From CAMLIZ01 sp036231905 (GTDB lineage Bacteria > Pseudomonadota > Gammaproteobacteria > Burkholderiales > Burkholderiaceae_C), in assembly GCF_036231905.1 (NCBI RefSeq), contig NZ_JAZARE010000005.1, positions 124,001 to 188,000 of the forward strand: 64,000 bases of DNA, in the 5' to 3' direction. This document shows, piece after piece, positions 16,435 through 25,787 of this stretch; the first letter of the stretch is position 1; each line of letters starts with the position of its first letter. The notes below the pieces were generated by a model. The model was given only the letters and a program-made list of their open reading frames with translations, was not told where the DNA came from and searched no databases. The position numbers and the translations under genes are program-made.

Positions 16435-18141
16435 CTACCTCGGCAGAAAGAGCAACCACACGATCAGCAGCACGTTGAACAGTGCGGAGATCGCAAAGGC
16501 CAGCTTCCACACGGCCCCGGGGTCGCGCTTGAGCAAGGGGGTGGGCAGCGGCGCGGACAGCAGGCGCGAGGCACCCCGCTCCAGCGCGAGCGCCAGCTCC
16601 TCTGCGGTCTCGAAACGCTGGCGCGCGTCGCGCGTCACGGCCTTGAGCACCACGTGGTCCAGCCAGATCGGCACGTCGGGCCGCCGGCGCGACGGGGGCA
16701 CCGGGTCGCGCCGGTAGCGCCCGGACTGGTAGGGTTCGATCTCGCCGTAAGGCAGGTGGCCGGTGAGCCACCGGTACAGCGTGGCGCCCAGCGCGAAGAG
16801 ATCGCTGCCGCGGTCGGCCCGGCCACCGGGCTCCCACTGCTCCGGGTTCATGTAGCTGGGCGTACCCGCATGCAGCTCACGTTGGGCCTCCGGCTCCCGG
16901 CCCGACAAGGCCACGCCCAGGTCGAGGATGCGCCACTGCCCATCGTCGCCCAGGTGCAGGTTGGCGGGCTTGATGTCGCGGTGGATCACACCATGGCGGT
17001 GCAGGCGGCCCAGGGCCCGTGCCACGTCCAGCGCGCCCGCCACCACCTCGTCCACCGTGAAGCGCCGGCCCTGTGCCAGCCACTGCTCCAGCGTGCGGCC
17101 ACCGTGCCAGTCGAACAGCAGGTACAGCGCGCTGGGCTCCGCCACCTCGCGCAGGCGCACGAAGCCGCGCGCGTCGTGCGCGGTGACATGCGCACCCAGC
17201 CAGGCCTCGTGGGCCAGCATGGCGCGCTCCTGGGGATCATTGGCGCGCGACTCGTGCAGCGTCTTCAGCGCCAGCAGCGTGCCCTGCGCGTCGCGCGCCT
17301 GGTACAGGCGGTGCACCCCGGTGTCAGCCACCAGAGCGGTGATCGTGAAGCCGTCCAGCGCTTCCCCCACCTTCAGCTTCGGCGGCACCGGCAGATGGCG
17401 GCCGCGCCGCAGTTCATCGTCCAGGCCGCCGCTGTCCAGCCCGAGCACGCGGATCACCAGCGCGGTGGCGTTGTCCCGGCTGCCGGCGTCCAGCGCCGCT
17501 TGCACGATCGCTTCGCTGGCCTGCTGGGCCGTGCCCTCGCCCGCCAGCTGCGCGAGCGTGCGGCGCCTCAGCACGCCGTGCACACCGTCGCTGGTGAGCA
17601 GGAACACATCGCCCACCTGCAACTCGCCCTGCAGGTAGTCCACCCGCACACGATCGTCCAGGCCCACCGCACGCGTGAGGCGGCTGCGCAGGTCGGGGTG
17701 GTCCAGCGCATGGTCCTGCGTGAGCTGGCGGCATTCGCCTTCGTGCAGGCGCCAGGCCCGCGTGTCGCCCACATGGGCCAGCGTGTAGCCATGGCCCTGC
17801 AGCACCAGCGCAGTCAGCGTCGTCATGGCGGCCGCGCCTTCGGCCGCGGCATGGCGACGGTTGTGACCGGCGAGCCAGGCGTTCTGCGCGGCGATCACTC
17901 GGTCCAGCGCCACGGTGGTCTCCCAGGTGGCGGGCGCTGCGAAGAAGTCGTCGAGCAGGCACCTCACCGTGGTCTGCGCGGCCACGCTGCCCTGCCCGCC
18001 GGCGGACACACCGTCCGCAATGGCGGCGATGAGCCCGCGGCCCGGCTCACTGGGCGCTGCGCGCAAGGCCGCCGCGAAATCCTGGTTGGATTCGCGCGCA
18101 CCGCGCCGGCTTGCGTAACCGATGTCGACCTCGAAGCTCAT
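16435..18141 (-). CDS. Fused PP2C phosphatase / Ser-Thr protein kinase, C-terminal membrane anchor
   Basis: 568-residue bifunctional protein. Residues about 1-240 are a PP2C phosphatase with metal-binding aspartates in ADGVSAGG, TSDGVHG and SRDNATA. Residues about 265-530 are a Hanks-type kinase: ATP lysine in LLALKTLHE (about 293), catalytic HRDIKPAN (about 384), DLG instead of DFG, and GTPSYMNPEQ in the activation segment. A single hydrophobic helix (about 545-565) ends the protein. The start at 18141 (MSFEVDIGYA) is the family start. It lies between the nitrate transporter and nirB, divergent from nirB by 74 bases, and may tune nitrogen assimilation by phosphorylation. That role is inferred. 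Confidence 0.93.
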   Translation of the reverse strand: MSFEVDIGYASRRGARESNQDFAAALRAAPSEPGRGLIAAIADGVSAGGQGSVAAQTTVRCLLDDFFAAPATWETTVALDRVIAAQNAWLAGHNRRHAAAEGAAAMTTLTALVLQGHGYTLAHVGDTRAWRLHEGECRQLTQDHALDHPDLRSRLTRAVGLDDRVRVDYLQGELQVGDVFLLTSDGVHGVLRRRTLAQLAGEGTAQQASEAIVQAALDAGSRDNATALVIRVLGLDSGGLDDELRRGRHLPVPPKLKVGEALDGFTITALVADTGVHRLYQARDAQGTLLALKTLHESRANDPQERAMLAHEAWLGAHVTAHDARGFVRLREVAEPSALYLLFDWHGGRTLEQWLAQGRRFTVDEVVAGALDVARALGRLHRHGVIHRDIKPANLHLGDDGQWRILDLGVALSGREPEAQRELHAGTPSYMNPEQWEPGGRADRGSDLFALGATLYRWLTGHLPYGEIEPYQSGRYRRDPVPPSRRRPDVPIWLDHVVLKAVTRDARQRFETAEELALALERGASRLLSAPLPTPLLKRDPGAVWKLAFAISALFNVLLIVWLLFLPR

Positions 18142-18215
18142 GCTTCGATTCTCGATGTGTTTTCTGGCACCGGCCTTGCTGTCCCGAGCCGGTCTTTCAT
18201 GGGTGGAGCGATGCA

Positions 18216-20675
18216 ATGAGGAAAATGAAGCTGGTGATGGTGGGCAACGGCATGGCCGGTGTGCGCACGCTGGAAGAGCTGCTGAAGATCGCCCCCGATC
18301 TCTACGACATCACGGTGTTCGGTGCCGAGCCGCACCCCAACTACAACCGCATCCTGCTGAGCCCTGTGCTCGCCGGCGAACAGACGCTGGACGAGATCGT
18401 GCTCAACCCGATGAGCTGGTATGCCGAGCACAACATCACCTTGCACCTGGGCAAGAAGGTGGTGGAGGTGGATCGCCGCCGCCGCATCGTGCGGGCCGAG
18501 GACGGCACCGAGGCCGAATACGACCGCCTGCTGCTGGCCACCGGCTCCAACCCCTTCATCCTGCCGGTGCCAGGCAAGGACCTGGACGGCGTGATCGCCT
18601 ACCGCGACATCGCCGACACCAACACGATGATCGAGGCGGCCGCGAAGTACAAGCACGCGGTGGTGATCGGTGGCGGCCTGCTCGGCCTGGAAGCGGCCAA
18701 CGGCCTGATGCTGCGCGGCATGCAGGTGAGCGTGGTGCACATCATGCCGTGGCTGATGGAGCGCCAGCTGGATGACACCGCCGGCAAGCTGCTGCAGAAG
18801 TCGCTCGAAGACCGGGGCCTGAAGTTCCTGATCGGCGCGCAGACGCAGGCGCTGATCGGCGACAAGGAACGTGGCAGCGCCGGCCGCGTGATGGCGGTGC
18901 AGTTCAAGGACGGCAAGGAGATCCCCGCCGACCTGGTGGTGATGGCCGCCGGCATCCGCCCCAACACCGAGCTCGCGGAAAGGATCGGCCTGCACTGCAA
19001 CCGCGGCATCGTGGTCACCGACACCATGCAGACCATCACCGACCCGCGCATCTACTCGGTGGGGGAATGCGCCGCGCACCGCGGCATCGCCTATGGCCTG
19101 GTGGCGCCGCTGTTCGAGCAGGGCAAGGTGTGCGCCACCCACCTGGCGCAGTTCGGCATTGGCCGCTACACCGGCAGCCAGACCAGCACCAAGCTCAAGG
19201 TCACCGGCATCGACCTGTTCTCCGCCGGCGACTTCATGGGCGGCGAGGGCTGTGAGGAGATCGTGATGAGCGATCCCTTCGGCGGCGTCTACAAGAAGCT
19301 GGTGCTCAAGGACGACAAGCTGGTGGGCGCCTGCCTCTACGGCGACACGGTGGACGGCAGCTGGTACTTCAAGCTGCTGCGCGAGGGCCGCTCCGTGAGC
19401 GACATCCGCGACCGCCTGATGTTCGGCGAGTCCAACATCGGCGACGCCGGCCACGAGGGCCACAACAAGGCCGCCGCCATGGCGGACAGCGACGAGGTCT
19501 GCGGCTGCAACGGCGTCACCAAGGGCAGCATCTGCAAGGCCATCAAGGACAAAGGGCTGTTCACCCTGGACGAGGTGCGCAAGCACACCAAGGCCAGCGC
19601 CTCCTGCGGCAGCTGCACCGGTCTGGTGGAGCAGATCCTCATGTTCACCGCCGGCGGGGACTACTCCGCCACGCCGAAGAAGAAGGCGATGTGCGGCTGC
19701 ACCGACTACAGCCATGAAGAGGTGCGCCAGGCCATCCGCAAGCCGCTGCCAGACGGCAGCAAGCTGCTCACCATCGCCCAGGTGCAGCGCACGCTCGAGT
19801 GGCGCACGCCCAACGGCTGCGCCACCTGCCGCCCGGCGCTGAACTACTACCTGATCAGCACCTGGCCAAAGGAGGCCAGGGACGATCCGCAGTCGCGCTA
19901 CATCAACGAGCGTTCGCACGCCAACATCCAGAAGGACGGCACCTACAGCGTGATCCCGCGCATGTGGGGCGGCGAGACCACCGCCGACGAACTGCGCCGC
20001 ATCGCCGACGTGGTGGACAAGTACAAGATCCCCACCGTCAAGGTGACCGGGGGCCAGCGCATCGACCTGCTGGGCGTGAAGAAGGAAGACCTTCCCAACG
20101 TGTGGAAGGACATCGGCATGCCCTCGGGCCATGCCTATGCCAAGGCGCTGCGCACGGTGAAGACCTGCGTGGGCAGCGAATGGTGCCGCTTCGGCACGCA
20201 GGATTCCACCCAGATGGGCAAGGACCTGGAACGTGCGCTGTGGCGCATGTACGCGCCGCACAAGGTGAAGATCGCGGTGAGCGGCTGCCCGCGCAACTGC
20301 GCCGAGTCCGGCATCAAGGACGTGGGCGTGATCGGCGTCGACTCCGGCTGGGAGATCTACGTGGCCGGCAACGGCGGCATCAAGACGGAGGTGGCGCACT
20401 TCTTCTGCAAGGTGAAGACCGCCGCCGAGGTGCTGGAGGTGAGCGGCGCCTTCCTGCAGCTGTATCGCGAGGAAGGCTGGTACCTGGAACGCACCTGCCA
20501 CTACGTGGGCCGCGTCGGCCTGGACCATGTGAAGAAGAAGGTGCTGGACGACGAAGCCCACCGCAAGGCACTGTGGGAGCGCCTGCAGTTCGCGCTCGAT
20601 GGCGAGCCGGACCCGTGGTTCGAGTTCGACAAGGCGCAGGTCGACGTGCGGCAGTTCACGCCGCTGGGCGCATGA
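18216..20675 (+). CDS. nirB: Assimilatory nitrite reductase large subunit NirB
   Basis: 819-residue NAD(P)H-dependent enzyme reducing nitrite to ammonia. It has an N-terminal FAD/NAD-binding reductase (VVIGGGLLGLEAANGL about 150), a BFD-like [2Fe-2S] domain (CGCNGVTKG about 428), a second Cys cluster (CGCTDYSHEE about 491) and a C-terminal sirohaem/[4Fe-4S] domain with TCVGSEWC (about 649) and SGCPRNC (about 690). ATG 18216 has GGAG 7 bases upstream; ATG 18225 is an alternative. It is the first gene of a nirB-pilJ-nirD-nasA-ybiB-cobA run. Confidence 0.96.
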   Translation: MRKMKLVMVGNGMAGVRTLEELLKIAPDLYDITVFGAEPHPNYNRILLSPVLAGEQTLDEIVLNPMSWYAEHNITLHLGKKVVEVDRRRRIVRAEDGTEAEYDRLLLATGSNPFILPVPGKDLDGVIAYRDIADTNTMIEAAAKYKHAVVIGGGLLGLEAANGLMLRGMQVSVVHIMPWLMERQLDDTAGKLLQKSLEDRGLKFLIGAQTQALIGDKERGSAGRVMAVQFKDGKEIPADLVVMAAGIRPNTELAERIGLHCNRGIVVTDTMQTITDPRIYSVGECAAHRGIAYGLVAPLFEQGKVCATHLAQFGIGRYTGSQTSTKLKVTGIDLFSAGDFMGGEGCEEIVMSDPFGGVYKKLVLKDDKLVGACLYGDTVDGSWYFKLLREGRSVSDIRDRLMFGESNIGDAGHEGHNKAAAMADSDEVCGCNGVTKGSICKAIKDKGLFTLDEVRKHTKASASCGSCTGLVEQILMFTAGGDYSATPKKKAMCGCTDYSHEEVRQAIRKPLPDGSKLLTIAQVQRTLEWRTPNGCATCRPALNYYLISTWPKEARDDPQSRYINERSHANIQKDGTYSVIPRMWGGETTADELRRIADVVDKYKIPTVKVTGGQRIDLLGVKKEDLPNVWKDIGMPSGHAYAKALRTVKTCVGSEWCRFGTQDSTQMGKDLERALWRMYAPHKVKIAVSGCPRNCAESGIKDVGVIGVDSGWEIYVAGNGGIKTEVAHFFCKVKTAAEVLEVSGAFLQLYREEGWYLERTCHYVGRVGLDHVKKKVLDDEAHRKALWERLQFALDGEPDPWFEFDKAQVDVRQFTPLGA

Positions 20676-20745
20676 GCCCCGCCCGGCCGCCCGAAGAGGC
20701 GAATTCCCGCCTGGCGGGAACGCACGCAGCGCGAAGGGTGCACCA

Positions 20746-21549
20746 ATGAGCCCCGTGTTCACCCGCCGCCGCCTGCTGCACACGGGCGCTGCCCTGGCCG
20801 GTGCGGTCGCGCTGCCGCTGCAGGCCCAGGTGCACGACCTGAACGATGCGATCAACAAGGCAGGGCGCCAGCGCATGCTGTCGCAGCGCATGGCCAAGGC
20901 CTACCTGGCGCTCGGCATGGAGATCGAGCACAGCGCCGCCCAGCAGGTGCTGGAAGCTTCGATGGTGCTGTTCGAGCGCCAGCTGGCGGAGCTGAAGGCC
21001 TACGCACCCTCGCCCACGATCCGCGCCACCTACGAGGCGCTGGACTTGGCATGGCAGGCCTACCGGGCTGCGTTGACCGACCCCCGCGCCTCGCGCGACC
21101 AGGTGGCCGCGCTGGTGGGGCTGGACAGCCGCGTGCTGGCACTGTCGCATCAGGGCACCAGCCAGTACGAAAGCGCCTCGGGCAAGTCGGTGGGCCGGCT
21201 GGTCAACCTTTGCGGCCGCCAGCGCATGCTGTCGCAGCGCTGTGCCAAGTTTTATCTCGCGCTGGCCTGGGACTCCGGCCTGCCGCAAGCCAAGGCCGAG
21301 CTCGACAAGGCGCGCTCGGAGTTCGTCGCGGCCCATGCCGTGCTGAGCGCCGCGCCCGAAGCCACCCCCACCATCCGCGACGAGCTGGAGCTGGCGCGCC
21401 AGCAATGGATGTTCTTTGAAAACGCGCTGCAGTTCGGCAACCAGGCCGGGCTGGGTGCACGGCGCGCCAGCGACGTGTTTCGTGCGAGCGAAAACATCCT
21501 GGCGGCGATGGACCGTGTCACCGGCCTGTATGCGCGCCTGAGCGCCTGA
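20746..21549 (+). CDS. Tat-exported protein with two PilJ nitrate-sensor-like repeats
   Basis: 267-residue protein with a twin-arginine signal (TRRRLLHTGAALAGAVALPLQ) written here as RRRLL followed by a hydrophobic stretch and AQA-like cleavage near residue 28. Two copies of the PilJ motif follow: NKAGRQRMLSQRMAK (37-51) and NLCGRQRMLSQRCAK (154-168), each leading a helical bundle. It has no output domain. It sits between nirB and nirD and is presumably a periplasmic nitrate/nitrite-binding protein that might work with a membrane partner or as a buffer. Function is unknown; the sensor role is inferred from the motif and operon. Confidence 0.82.
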   Translation: MSPVFTRRRLLHTGAALAGAVALPLQAQVHDLNDAINKAGRQRMLSQRMAKAYLALGMEIEHSAAQQVLEASMVLFERQLAELKAYAPSPTIRATYEALDLAWQAYRAALTDPRASRDQVAALVGLDSRVLALSHQGTSQYESASGKSVGRLVNLCGRQRMLSQRCAKFYLALAWDSGLPQAKAELDKARSEFVAAHAVLSAAPEATPTIRDELELARQQWMFFENALQFGNQAGLGARRASDVFRASENILAAMDRVTGLYARLSA

Positions 21550-21564
21550 CCGAGGAGAAACGTA

Positions 21565-21987
21565 ATGAGTGAATGGAAGGCGATCTGCCGCGTGGACGAC
21601 ATTCCGGTGCTGGGTTCGCGCCGCGTGGCGCGGCCGGTGGGTGCCGCCGTGGCGCTGTTCCGCAACGCCGACAACGAGGTGTTCGCGCTGCTGGACCGCT
21701 GCCCGCACAAGGGCGGCCCCTTGAGCCAGGGCATTGTGTTCGGCACCAGCGTGGCCTGCCCGCTGCACAACTGGACGATCGGCCTGCAGGACGGCAAGGC
21801 ACAGGGCGCCGACGAAGGCTGCACGCCGCGCTTTGCAGTGCGGGTGGCCGACGACCAGGTGTTCCTGGATGCTGGCGAGCTGGCGTCGCTTGGCGTGGAC
21901 CTGCCCTTGCCGGTGGCCGGGCCATGCGCCAGCAAGGGGACGGTCGGCGACCGCACGTTTGACGTTCAGGCACCGCACAGCGCGTGA
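21565..21987 (+). CDS. nirD: Nitrite reductase small subunit NirD
   Basis: 140-residue Rieske-type subunit of assimilatory nitrite reductase. The [2Fe-2S] ligand pattern is seen as RCPHKGGPLSQG and CPLHNWTIGL, so both Cys-X-His boxes are intact (many NirD proteins lack them). Length is a little above E. coli NirD (108), with a C-terminal extension. It starts 15 bases after the PilJ gene, behind a GAGGAG Shine-Dalgarno. Confidence 0.93.
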   Translation: MSEWKAICRVDDIPVLGSRRVARPVGAAVALFRNADNEVFALLDRCPHKGGPLSQGIVFGTSVACPLHNWTIGLQDGKAQGADEGCTPRFAVRVADDQVFLDAGELASLGVDLPLPVAGPCASKGTVGDRTFDVQAPHSA

Positions 21988-22012
21988 GCACGGGCGAAGA
22001 AGGAACCTGACG

Positions 22013-24799
22013 ATGGCTGAAACTCGATCCACCTGCCCGTACTGTGGGGTGGGTTGTGGCGTGATCATCGAAAGCGATGGCGCGCAGATCACCGGCGTGC
22101 GGGGGGACCCCGAGCACCCGGCCAACTTTGGCCGCCTGTGCACCAAGGGCAGTACCCTGCACCTGACCGCCGCGGCGCCTATCACGCTGCAGACCCGGCT
22201 GCTGCAGCCCCTGCGGCGGGCCGAGCGCGGTGGACGGGCCGAGCCGGTGAGTTGGGACAGCGCACTGGACGACGCGGCCGAGCGCTTCACCGGCATCGTG
22301 CAGGCCCACGGCCCTGACGCCGTGGGCTTCTACATCTCCGGCCAATTGCTCACCGAGGACTACTACGTCTTCAACAAGCTCGCCAAGGGCCTGATCGGCA
22401 CCAACAACGTCGACACCAACTCGCGCCTGTGCATGAGCAGCGCGGTGGCCGGCTACAAGGCCACCCTGGGCGCGGACGCGCCGCCCGCCTGCTACGACGA
22501 CCTCCAGCATGCGCGCACGCTCTTCATCACCGGCTCCAACACCGCCTGGGCCCACCCGGTGCTGTTCCGCCGCATCGAGGATGCTCGCCGTGCCAACCCC
22601 GCACTGCGCCTGATCGTTGCCGACCCGCGCCGCACCGAGACCGCCGAAGCCGCCGACCTGCACCTGCCCCTTCTGCCGGGCAGCGACGTCGCCCTCTTCT
22701 ACGGCATGCTGCACCTGATGCTGTGGGAAGGCTGGATCGCTGCCGGCTACATCGCGCGCCACACCACCGGCTTCGACGCGCTGAAGCAGCGCGTGCGCGA
22801 GTTCACGCCGGCTGAAACCGCGCGGATCACCGGCCTGGCGCCCGAGCTCATCCAGCAGGCCGCGCGGGAATTCGCCGGCATCGACAGCAGCGGCCAGCGC
22901 CAGCCCACGCTGTCGCTGTACTGCCAGGGCCTGAACCAGAGCGCCAGCGGCACCGCAAAAAACGCGGCGCTGATCAACCTGCACCTGGCCACCGGCCAGA
23001 TCGGCAAGCCCGGCGCAGGGCCGTTCTCCCTCACCGGCCAGCCCAATGCCATGGGCGGACGGGAGGTGGGCGGGCTGGCCAACCTGCTCAGCGCCCATCG
23101 TGACCTGTCCAATCCGGTGCATCGGGAGGAGGTCGCCCGCTTGTGGGGCGTTCCGTCGGTGCCGGCCCAGCCGGGCAAGACCGCGGTGGAGATGTTCGAG
23201 GCCGCCGCCGACGGGCAGCTGAAGGCGCTGTGGATCGCCTGCACCAACCCGGCGCAATCCATGCCCGACCAGGCCACCGTGCGCCGCGCCCTGGAGCGGG
23301 CCGAATACGTGGTACTGCAAGAGGCGTTTGGCACGACGGCGACCGCGCGTTTTGCCGACCTGCTGCTGCCGGCCACCACCTGGGGCGAAAAGGACGGCAC
23401 GGTCACCAACAGCGAGCGCCGCATCAGCCGCGTGCGCACCGCCGTTCCGGCGCCCGCCCAGGCGCGCCACGACTGGTGGATCGCGGCCGAGTTCGCCCGC
23501 CGCCTGGAGGCCCGCCTGCGCCCGGGGCAGCCCAGCCTGTTCCCCTACGCCGACGCCCAGGCCGTGTGGCTGGAGCACCGCGAGTCCACCCGCGGCCGCG
23601 ACCTGGACATCACCGGCATGAGCTACCCGATGCTCGAGCAGGCGCCCCGGCAATGGCCGCTGAAATCCGGCGAGACCGAAGGCCGGGCGCGCCTGTACGA
23701 GGACGGTGTGTTCCCCACCGCCGATGGCAAGGCCCGCTTCCACGACGCGCCCTTCGTGCCGCTGGCCGAAGCCCGCGATGCGCGTTACCCCTTCAGCCTC
23801 ACCACCGGCCGGCTGCGCGACCAGTGGCACGGCATGAGCCGCACCGGCACGCTGGGCCGCCTGTTCGGCCACGTGCCCGAGCCGGCGATCGAGCTGCATC
23901 CGCAGGACCTGCAGCGCCTGGGCTTAAGCGATGGCGAGCTGGCCTATGTCACCTCCCGCCGCGGCTCGCTGCTGCTGCCGGTGAGCGCCAGCGACACCGT
24001 GGCACCCACCCAGGCCTTCATCGCGATGCACTGGGGCGAGGAGTACGTGTCGGGGCTCAGCAGCCGGGGTGAACGGCTGGCCGGTGTGAACGCACTCACC
24101 ACCCCCGCCTTCTGTCCGACGTCCAAGCAGCCCGAGCTCAAGCACTGCGCGGTGAAGGTGCTGAAGGCCGAACTGCCCTGGCGCCTGGTGGCCGCGGCCT
24201 GGCTGCCGGCCGACCGGGCCTCAAGCGCACGTGAGCGCCTGAGCGCCCTGATGGCGCGCTTCACCTTCGCCAGCTGCGTGCCTTTTGGGCATGAACGCAG
24301 CGGTGTGCTGTTCCGTGCGGCGGCCCATGAGGCGCCGCCGGCCGGCTGGGCCGACGAGATCGAGCGCCTGCTCGGCCTGGACGACGGCCCGCAGGCGCCG
24401 CTGCGCTACGAAGACCAGCGCCGCGGCCAGCGCCGCACCATGCGGCTGTCGCGGGAGGGTGGCGACACCCGGCTCGAAGGCTTCGTGCTGGCGGGTGACA
24501 CCAGCGCCGAGCCCTGGATCAAGGCGCTGCTGCAAGGCCAGCTGCCGGCCCAGGCCTACGGCCGCCTGCTGCTGGCACCGGGTGCCAAGGCACCGGTGGC
24601 CGTGGCGGCCCGCGGCCGCCAGGTGTGCAGTTGCCTGGACGTGAGCGAGCCGCAGATCCTGGCGCAGCTGGCCCAGTGCCGCGGCACCGAAGACCAGCGC
24701 CTGGGCGAGCTGCAGCAGGCCCTGCGCTGCGGCACCCAGTGCGGCTCCTGCCTGCCGCAGCTGAAGCGGCTGGTGCGCGGCTCCACCGTGGCGGCCTGA
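22013..24799 (+). CDS. nasA: Assimilatory nitrate reductase catalytic subunit with C-terminal BFD domain
   Basis: 928-residue cytoplasmic molybdopterin enzyme reducing nitrate to nitrite. The N-terminal [4Fe-4S] site is CPYCGVGC (residues 8-15) plus a later Cys in RLCTKG. The molybdopterin domains follow (GRDLDITG, TGRLRDQWHGMSRTG near the C-terminal dinucleotide-binding domain). Residues about 870-928 form a BFD-like [2Fe-2S] domain (CSCLDVSE...CGTQCGSCLPQ). The fused domain resembles Klebsiella NasA. No separate nasB/nasC electron-transfer gene is next to it, so the electron donor is open. Confidence 0.95.
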   Translation: MAETRSTCPYCGVGCGVIIESDGAQITGVRGDPEHPANFGRLCTKGSTLHLTAAAPITLQTRLLQPLRRAERGGRAEPVSWDSALDDAAERFTGIVQAHGPDAVGFYISGQLLTEDYYVFNKLAKGLIGTNNVDTNSRLCMSSAVAGYKATLGADAPPACYDDLQHARTLFITGSNTAWAHPVLFRRIEDARRANPALRLIVADPRRTETAEAADLHLPLLPGSDVALFYGMLHLMLWEGWIAAGYIARHTTGFDALKQRVREFTPAETARITGLAPELIQQAAREFAGIDSSGQRQPTLSLYCQGLNQSASGTAKNAALINLHLATGQIGKPGAGPFSLTGQPNAMGGREVGGLANLLSAHRDLSNPVHREEVARLWGVPSVPAQPGKTAVEMFEAAADGQLKALWIACTNPAQSMPDQATVRRALERAEYVVLQEAFGTTATARFADLLLPATTWGEKDGTVTNSERRISRVRTAVPAPAQARHDWWIAAEFARRLEARLRPGQPSLFPYADAQAVWLEHRESTRGRDLDITGMSYPMLEQAPRQWPLKSGETEGRARLYEDGVFPTADGKARFHDAPFVPLAEARDARYPFSLTTGRLRDQWHGMSRTGTLGRLFGHVPEPAIELHPQDLQRLGLSDGELAYVTSRRGSLLLPVSASDTVAPTQAFIAMHWGEEYVSGLSSRGERLAGVNALTTPAFCPTSKQPELKHCAVKVLKAELPWRLVAAAWLPADRASSARERLSALMARFTFASCVPFGHERSGVLFRAAAHEAPPAGWADEIERLLGLDDGPQAPLRYEDQRRGQRRTMRLSREGGDTRLEGFVLAGDTSAEPWIKALLQGQLPAQAYGRLLLAPGAKAPVAVAARGRQVCSCLDVSEPQILAQLAQCRGTEDQRLGELQQALRCGTQCGSCLPQLKRLVRGSTVAA

Positions 24800-24830
24800 A
24801 ACTTGCGATAGTGCGCATGGGGGTTTCACC

Positions 24831-25787
24831 ATGAGCATTGCGCAGTACATCAAGGAGATCGGACGCGGCGGCGCGGGCGCGCGCTCGCTGGGCGCCGACC
24901 AGGCCGAGGACCTGATGAGCCAGGTGCTGGACGGCCGTGTCACCGACCTGGAGATCGGTGCCTTTGCGCTGGCCATGCGCATGAAGGGCGAAAGCGTGGA
25001 GGAAATCACCGGTTTCCTGGCCGCAGCGCAGGACCGCTGCGAAACCATCCCCACGCAGCGCCCGGTGGTGCTGCTGCCGTCCTACAACGGCGCACGCCGC
25101 CTGCCGAATCTGACCGCGCTGCTGGCGCTGCGCCTGGCCCAGGAGGGTGCGCAGGTGCTGGTGCACGGCCCCGGCCACGACCCGGCGCGCGTGACCACCG
25201 CCGAGGTCTTCCATGACCTGGGCTTGAGCGCGGCGCGCAATGCGCACGAAGTGGAGCAGGCCTGGTTGCGCCGCGAGCCGGCCTTCATGCGCACCGACAT
25301 GCTCTGCCCGCCGCTGGCCCGCCTGCTGGACGTGCGCTGGGTGGTGGGCGTGCGCAATTCCGGCCACACCATCGCCAAGATGCTCAACCCCTGCCGCGGC
25401 GCGCGCGCCTTGCGCGTGGTGAACCACACGCACCCGGAATTCGGCGAGCTGATGGCCGCGTATGCGCAACGCGCCAGCGCCGACATGCTGCTGCTGCGCG
25501 GCACCGAAGGCGAGCCGGTGGCCGACCCGCGGCGCGCACCTCGCCTGCAGGTGGTGTTGGCCGGCCAGCCACGCACCGACCTGTCCATGGCAGCGCAGGA
25601 CGGCGTGCTCACCGAACTGCCAGTGCTGCCGCGCGGCCATGACGCCGCCACCACCGCGCTGTACATCCAGTCGGTGATCGGCGGGGAAAAGCCGATGCCG
25701 GCACCGCTGGAGCAGCAGGTGCAGACGCTGCTGCGCGCACTCGCCGCCATGGCGCACCACACCGAGGGACTGGGGCTCACTGCATGA
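24831..25787 (+). CDS. ybiB: YbiB/TrpD2-type nucleic-acid-binding protein
   Basis: 318-residue protein with the fold of anthranilate phosphoribosyltransferase (N-terminal helical domain with EEITGFLAAAQ; glycosyltransferase-like C-terminal domain). The catalytic TrpD phosphoribosyl-binding motifs are not preserved. YbiB of E. coli is known to bind single-stranded nucleic acid rather than make tryptophan. Its presence in the nitrate operon, overlapping the SUMT gene by ATGA, is notable; the function here is unknown. Confidence 0.85.
   Translation: MSIAQYIKEIGRGGAGARSLGADQAEDLMSQVLDGRVTDLEIGAFALAMRMKGESVEEITGFLAAAQDRCETIPTQRPVVLLPSYNGARRLPNLTALLALRLAQEGAQVLVHGPGHDPARVTTAEVFHDLGLSAARNAHEVEQAWLRREPAFMRTDMLCPPLARLLDVRWVVGVRNSGHTIAKMLNPCRGARALRVVNHTHPEFGELMAAYAQRASADMLLLRGTEGEPVADPRRAPRLQVVLAGQPRTDLSMAAQDGVLTELPVLPRGHDAATTALYIQSVIGGEKPMPAPLEQQVQTLLRALAAMAHHTEGLGLTA

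Noticed and set aside
18138..20897. Large minus-strand frame opposite nirB
   Set aside because: Antisense shadow of nirB with no family match and histidine/alanine bias typical of the reverse frame.
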